64,000 nt of DNA from contig CAWEMY010000005.1 of NCBI GenBank assembly GCA_963810305.1, positions 248,001-312,000 of the forward strand. Reading direction: 5' to 3'. This stretch comes from JACDCA01 sp963810305 (GTDB taxonomy: Bacteria; Acidobacteriota; Vicinamibacteria; Vicinamibacterales; 2-12-FULL-66-21). The notes beneath the pieces are model-generated. The model was not told where the DNA came from, made no database searches, and saw nothing but the letters and a program-made list of their open reading frames with translations. Shown here one piece after another: positions 59,805 to 64,000 of the stretch (its first letter is position 1; each line of letters opens with the position of its first letter). The position numbers were made by a program, and so were the translations under genes.

Positions 59805-61126
59805 ATTCATCGAACCTCCGACCGCACGACTCGGACTCTGGTCCGCGACGGCACTCGTCGTCGGCCACACCATTGCGATCGGCATCTTTCTGACCCCCGC
59901 CGAACTGATTGGCGCGATAGCGTCGCCCGTGTTGACCCTTGCGCTGTGGGTCGCCTGCGGCGCCCTCATCCCGGCGGGCGCATTTACGTTCGGCGAACTC
60001 GCGGCCCGATACCCGCTGGCCGGAGGCCCGTACGTCTATTTGCAGGAGGGCTGGGGCGAAGGGATCGCATTCCTCTATGGTTGGCAGTCATTGCTGGTGA
60101 TGGATCCGGGTGTAACGGCGGCCCTGGCCACCGGCTTGTCCGAGTACGTCGTCCTGTTGTGGCCTGCGGTAGCCGGAAAGGAGCGTTGGCTGGCCATCGG
60201 AGTCATCTGGACCTTAGCGATCGTGAGCATGGCGGGCCTCAGGCTGAGCGCGCGCTTACTCGGTATCATCACGGCCGTCAAACTGCTCGCATTCGTGGCC
60301 GTTGTCGTCGTGGCGTTTGCAGCTGAGACTGGCAGCTGGTCGCACTTCGAGCCAGTGGTCGGGCGGCAGGCCAGCACGGTACCGCTTGGCGAAGCGATCG
60401 CACTCGGTCTCGTCAGTGTGTTCTTCTCGTTCGGAGGATTCTGGGAGGCGAGCCGCATGGCCGGCGAGGTGCGCGACGTCACCCGCACCTTGCCGCTGGC
60501 CCTAGCCATTGGGGTTACGTGCGTCACCGTCGTCTACGTCGCAACGACGATGGCTTTCGTCTACGTCGTTCCTCCGCAGCAGGTGACCAGCGCCTCGGAG
60601 TTCGCCCGCCATGCGGGCGAGGCGATGCTCGGGCGCAGCGGTCCGGCGGTGCTGGCCTCGATAGTTGTGTTGTCCGTCGCGGTCAGTTATCTTGGCGCTC
60701 CTCATCATGGCTCCGCGCCTGTATGTGGCGATGAGCCGTGACGGTCTCTTTCCGGCCTCTCTCGCAACGGTTAACCCGGTGACTCAATCGCCGGCTCGCG
60801 CCACGGCGTTCCTCGCGTTACTTGCCAGCGTCTTCGTGTCCGTAGGCACGTTTCAGCAGATTGTCGCGTTCTTCATGTGCACCCCGCTCGGGTTCATCGC
60901 GCTGGCGGCCGCAGCGCTGGTCGTGGTGCGGAAGCGAGCACCCGGCGGAACTTCATTTCATGCGCCGGGCTACCCGCTTACGACCGTGTTGTTCGTGTTG
61001 CTGATCCTCAGTGTAGTGACGCTTGTGGGAATCAACCAGCCGCTTCAAGCGACCGCGGGTTTCGTGATTGTCCTGCTCGGGCTGCCGGTGCGTCATCTCT
61101 TCGCGAGACACAACAGGGAAGGCTGA
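59791..61126 (+). CDS. APC-family amino acid permease, one-base frameshift
   Basis: From GTG 59791, inside the end of the receptor remnant. About 302 residues give helices 1-8: GLWSATALVVGHTIAIGIFL with the unwound GHTIAIGIF region of APC permeases, AGGPYVYLQEGWGEGIAFLY, and FFSFGGFWEASRMAGEVRDV. From about 60695 the frame moves by one to LALLIMAPRLYVAMSRDGLF ... VVRKRAPGGTSFHAPGYPLT, ending with two helices at 61126. The span is one base over a multiple of three. It probably imports an amino acid or organic amine. The region 61127-61285 that follows shows no gene. Confidence 0.85.
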
Positions 61127-61285
61127 GACCCTTGAAACGCGTCGTCCCGCCTAAAGCCGAACGGTTCTTGGGTCCAATTGAGTCCAAATTTCGAGCCGCG
61201 CTTGTGCGACGAACGAACAAAGCGTGAGTTCTTACTGGAAAACTGGAGGCGCCGCCCGACTGATCGTGATGGCCCGTTGGCCAAT

Positions 61286-62806
61286 TCACAGGTGACCGGC
61301 GTCGACCACCTCGAGTCCGCGCTCAGGTGTTCCTGATCGCTCGCGTGCTGCAATCACCCGAAGCAGCACGATGATCAGGGCAGCTTCGATGACGAAGAGC
61401 GGGATGAGGGTCGCCAACCCCAGAGACATGATCAGCGTGCCGCGGTTCCTGAGGAGCAGTCCGGCCTGGATGTTGGGCCAAATCCCGTTCCAGATGGTCG
61501 AGACGAACAGCACCGCCGGGTGCCCGTGTTCGTCCAGCGATCGTTGAATCAGCCGAAACACGTGCTCCGATCGCCCGGCGACCGCGATCAAGTGCTGTGC
61601 GATGGAAATGACCGCGAGGCACCCGCCCAGCGCCATCCAACGCTGCGGCACGAACGCGAGCGGGATGGCGAACACCGCGAAGAGCGGAATCAGATGCCTG
61701 GGCGTGTAGGCGAGACCGCCGGTCCAGTTGTAATAGCCGGACATGAGCGCGAGATAGCTCACGCAGACGGCGACGGAAAGACAGGCCTCCGCTCGCCAGC
61801 CCAGTCTCCACATCGTCATCCATCCGGCCACTGCGAGGAGCAGCACGGGGCTCTGCCAGAAGATTCCCATCAGGGGGTGCACGGTCATCGACAACATGAC
61901 GACCGGGTCCGGCGGGCCGATGCCCGAGACCCCGACCGCGTGCGCCGCCGCGAACGTCGCTGTCGCATGGTGTTGGTAACCGGTCGCGAGCGGGTGACCG
62001 AAGACCTGCACGTTGTACCAGAGCAGCGGCGCGACGGCGAGCAGGCAGCCTGTCGCGGCGATCGCGTACAGCCGCCACTCGGATAGCCGCCGCTGTTCTC
62101 GGAGCACGACGATCGCATAGCCGCCCAGGAACGGCACCAGCACCGCCGTGGGGTACTCGGTCACGACCATCCACCCGAGCAGGAACGACGAGAGGAACAC
62201 CGGCAGGCCCGAGACACGGCCGTTGCGGCGTCCGGCAACCCAGATCAGCGATGCGGCGAGAAAGAAGAGCCCGGCCTGCACGTGGCCATAGTAGCCGGTG
62301 CTGTACCTGAAAACCGGCGTCCCGAAGACGATCGCGCTGGTGACAAGCAGCGCGATCCGGCCGCCGGCGACCGCCGTCACGAACCCATAGATGAGCGGCG
62401 CGAGCGCGGCGCAGATGACGCTGACGCCCATGAATGTCGCGGTCACCTTGAAGAATTTCGGCTCGACATGCACGCCGGCCGCCTGCAGCGCGCGGTAGAG
62501 CGGAGCCCAGGCCGTGGCGCCGATGAGCGAGGAGCCGATGGCCTTGTCGGAGTAGTAGTGTCCGTTGAAGTACGAGCGATCCTTCGTGCGGAACTCGCGA
62601 AGTTCGTGCGACTGCTGGGTTGTGTCGATCTCGAAGCGATGCTCCTCGGCGAGAGACTTCACGAGCGACAGGCGTGACAGTGTGTTGTCGTCTTGCCACG
62701 TGCCCACGAAATACCCGAAGGCCGTGAGCGCCATGACATAGACAACCGCCAGCTCAGTGACGGACGCTCGCCGACCGCTCGTCATGCGGCGTACGACGCT
62801 ACACAT
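61286..62806 (-). CDS. Polytopic membrane protein, GT-C-like
   Basis: 506 residues from ATG 62806, about eleven hydrophobic helices. The N-terminal loop has NTLSRLSLVKSLAEEHRFEI and RSYFNGHYYSDKAIGSSLIG; the central region has STGYYGHVQAGLFFLAASLI; the C-terminal part has NWTGGLAYTPRHLIPLFAVF. These match in order and character the protein at 51341-52735, which is probably a paralogue. The family is often near glycan genes. The acceptor and donor are unknown. It is a lone gene between the permease and the FkbM gene. Confidence 0.7.
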   Translation of the reverse strand: MCSVVRRMTSGRRASVTELAVVYVMALTAFGYFVGTWQDDNTLSRLSLVKSLAEEHRFEIDTTQQSHELREFRTKDRSYFNGHYYSDKAIGSSLIGATAWAPLYRALQAAGVHVEPKFFKVTATFMGVSVICAALAPLIYGFVTAVAGGRIALLVTSAIVFGTPVFRYSTGYYGHVQAGLFFLAASLIWVAGRRNGRVSGLPVFLSSFLLGWMVVTEYPTAVLVPFLGGYAIVVLREQRRLSEWRLYAIAATGCLLAVAPLLWYNVQVFGHPLATGYQHHATATFAAAHAVGVSGIGPPDPVVMLSMTVHPLMGIFWQSPVLLLAVAGWMTMWRLGWRAEACLSVAVCVSYLALMSGYYNWTGGLAYTPRHLIPLFAVFAIPLAFVPQRWMALGGCLAVISIAQHLIAVAGRSEHVFRLIQRSLDEHGHPAVLFVSTIWNGIWPNIQAGLLLRNRGTLIMSLGLATLIPLFVIEAALIIVLLRVIAARERSGTPERGLEVVDAGHL

Positions 62807-62891
62807 ACCGTCGTGATCACGCGCCTTTCGTCCCTCCCCTCACGACAGGTGAATGAAGAACTCAAGGCCGCGTCACGCGAGACACCCAAAA

Positions 62892-63669
62892 TCAGTGCGC
62901 TTTGGCGGCCATCGACGGCAGATAGAAATCATCCTGCAACCATGTGTGCGACTTCGTGTAGCCCTTGCTTTTCAGCAACACCTCGATCTGGGTTCGCTTG
63001 GGCTCTTCGTCGTTATGTTCGATGGCAATCGATCCAAGCTTGTACCTGGTCAAACGGAAACCCGCGCAATGCCTCGAGCTCCGCTCCCTCGATGTCCAGA
63101 CTCATGAAGTGAATGAACGAAGGCGCGTGCGCGCGCTGCAGGACATCGCGCAAGGTCACCGTCGTCAGCTCGACAGTCTTTTCGTTCTTCACGAGATCTT
63201 TCCAGCGATTGAGGTGATTCGAAATCCCGCCAAGCTCTCCGGCTTGTGCAAACTGCACCTTCTGTCCACCCTCGCCGTCAACAGCTTCTCGAAACATCTG
63301 GCACGTGCGGCCTTCCATGTTCGAGGGAAACGGATCGACGCAGATCCCTTTCCAGCCTCGCTGCTCGAGCGCCCACGTATTCGAGTTGAAAACCCCGTCA
63401 GCGGAACCAACATCGAGGAAGTAGCCGTTGGTGACGCCACGAAACACTTTCTCAGCCACCCAACGGTCCTGTCCGATTTGCGATGGGAATTTGAGGAGTC
63501 CAAGTCTTTCGCGGACGCTGATCTCGAAGTTGTGCCGCTGCGGGATCTGACAACACATCTGGTTCAGCTGGAACGAGCGGCCAACACGCATTCCAAAATA
63601 CCCGGCAGCCGTCGCGACGGAAAGGAGCACGACCCCCGCTACCGCTACCTTGAGCAGTCGCTTGCGCAT
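62892..63669 (-). CDS. FkbM-family methyltransferase, one-base frameshift
   Basis: Starts at ATG 63669 with a membrane anchor (VAVAGVVLLSVATAAGYFG). The FkbM core follows: SQIGQDRWVAEKVFRG, GYFLDVGSADGVFNSNT (motif I) and FMSLDIEGAELEALRGFPF. The frame then ends early. One base over, it continues with KLGSIAIEHNDEEPKRTQIE, VLLKSKGYTKSHTWLQDDFY and LPSMAAKAH, with TGA at 62892-62894. The span is one base over a multiple of three, with the extra base at about 63043. Such enzymes methylate sugar hydroxyls. A TAAAAT hexamer six bases before the ATG suggests a leaderless mRNA. Confidence 0.85.
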
Positions 63670-64000
63670 CCGATCATTTTAGACGCAATGAATTGACTTC
63701 CGTCGCGCGGTCATTACTTCCGTTCGGCGATCCCGATGTCAGCTTCTTCGTGTACGCCACAAAAGTAGATCGTCCGGACCAAAGTAAGCATTAACGGGGG
63801 GACAACGTCCTTTTCGTGAAGTGGGCCTATTGGCTGAACTACTGATTGGCGAGGAGCAGTAAATCAAAGGTCAGGAGATCAGGAGACGAAGGATCACCAC
63901 AGAGACGGTCATGACCAGCGGTCACCCTGTGGCATGAAAAACGGAAAGCTACCGCGCGGTCGGCGACGTCGCTGGTGATTGGTACCAGGAAGTCCTCACG
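63670..64000. other. Right-edge non-coding region with half repeats
   Basis: No coding frame with family features is seen. It contains a half copy of the caggaatcaggag-type words (ggtcaggagatcaggagacg, 63867-63885) and of the caccacagag words (63895-63905). These resemble the arms of the elements at 28611 and 28137, so another such hairpin may continue past the window edge. Confidence 0.5.
63676..63681 (-). promoter_or_regulatory. -10 hexamer TAAAAT, leaderless layout
   Basis: TAAAAT on the minus strand, six bases before the FkbM ATG at 63669. No -35 is evident. Confidence 0.45.

Overview
This window is a high-GC bacterial chromosome segment from a Gram-negative organism. The gene style points to an Acidobacteriota relative, possibly the Vicinamibacteria: a TonB-receptor C-terminus with the FNVFNVTN motif, an alpha/beta-fused E1, an ECF sigma/anti-sigma pair next to a Pro-rich HEAT protein, and large numbers of short palindromic repeats, one of which encodes the peptide RQGYGGQ. 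The taxonomic assignment is inference; no rRNA or tRNA gene was seen. Many genes carry single extra bases, which suggests a metagenome-type assembly with residual indels.

Layout. 1-8.0 kb: end of an IPT/TIG surface protein, class III aminotransferase, exported methyltransferase-like protein, HD hydrolase, GT-C membrane protein, PrdX-type deacylase, typA and a small outer-membrane barrel. 8.4-15.6 kb: ECF sigma factor, frameshifted anti-sigma factor, HEAT protein, a Rieske/cytochrome b/diheme cytochrome c set, then zwf-opcA. 15.7-24.8 kb: a CBS protein followed by a compact, one-strand gas vesicle cluster. Its order is gvpA/J-type, gvpA, histidine kinase, response regulator, gvpF/L-1, gvpG, two ArsA/Get3-type ATPases, gvpF/L-2, a third GvpA-family protein, gvpF/L-3, gvpK. 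I recognise no gvpN, gvpO or gvpC. This is the most distinctive system here: vesicle shell and assembly genes are interleaved with a two-component system and with a tandem pair of client-handling-type ATPases. 24.9-33.1 kb: beta-propeller-like protein, fused 2-oxoacid dehydrogenase E1, cupin, rhomboid protease, MFS transporter, murJ, yqeY. 33.1-63.7 kb: a long surface-glycan and cell-envelope region with GT-C, GT2, GT4 and GT9 glycosyltransferases, polysaccharide deacetylase, acetyltransferase, several methyltransferases, a flippase, three radical SAM enzymes, a nucleotide-sugar epimerase and a secreted protein with seven Cys/Trp modules.

Non-coding structure is unusually rich. Three families of short palindromes (called A, B and C here) recur between genes and also inside them, supplying stop codons, N-termini or in-frame inserts; one copy coincides with a broken ArsA gene. 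A second class consists of long imperfect hairpins built from reiterated short words. Six genes have a TANNNT hexamer exactly six bases before the start codon with no clear -35 box, the layout expected of leaderless transcripts.
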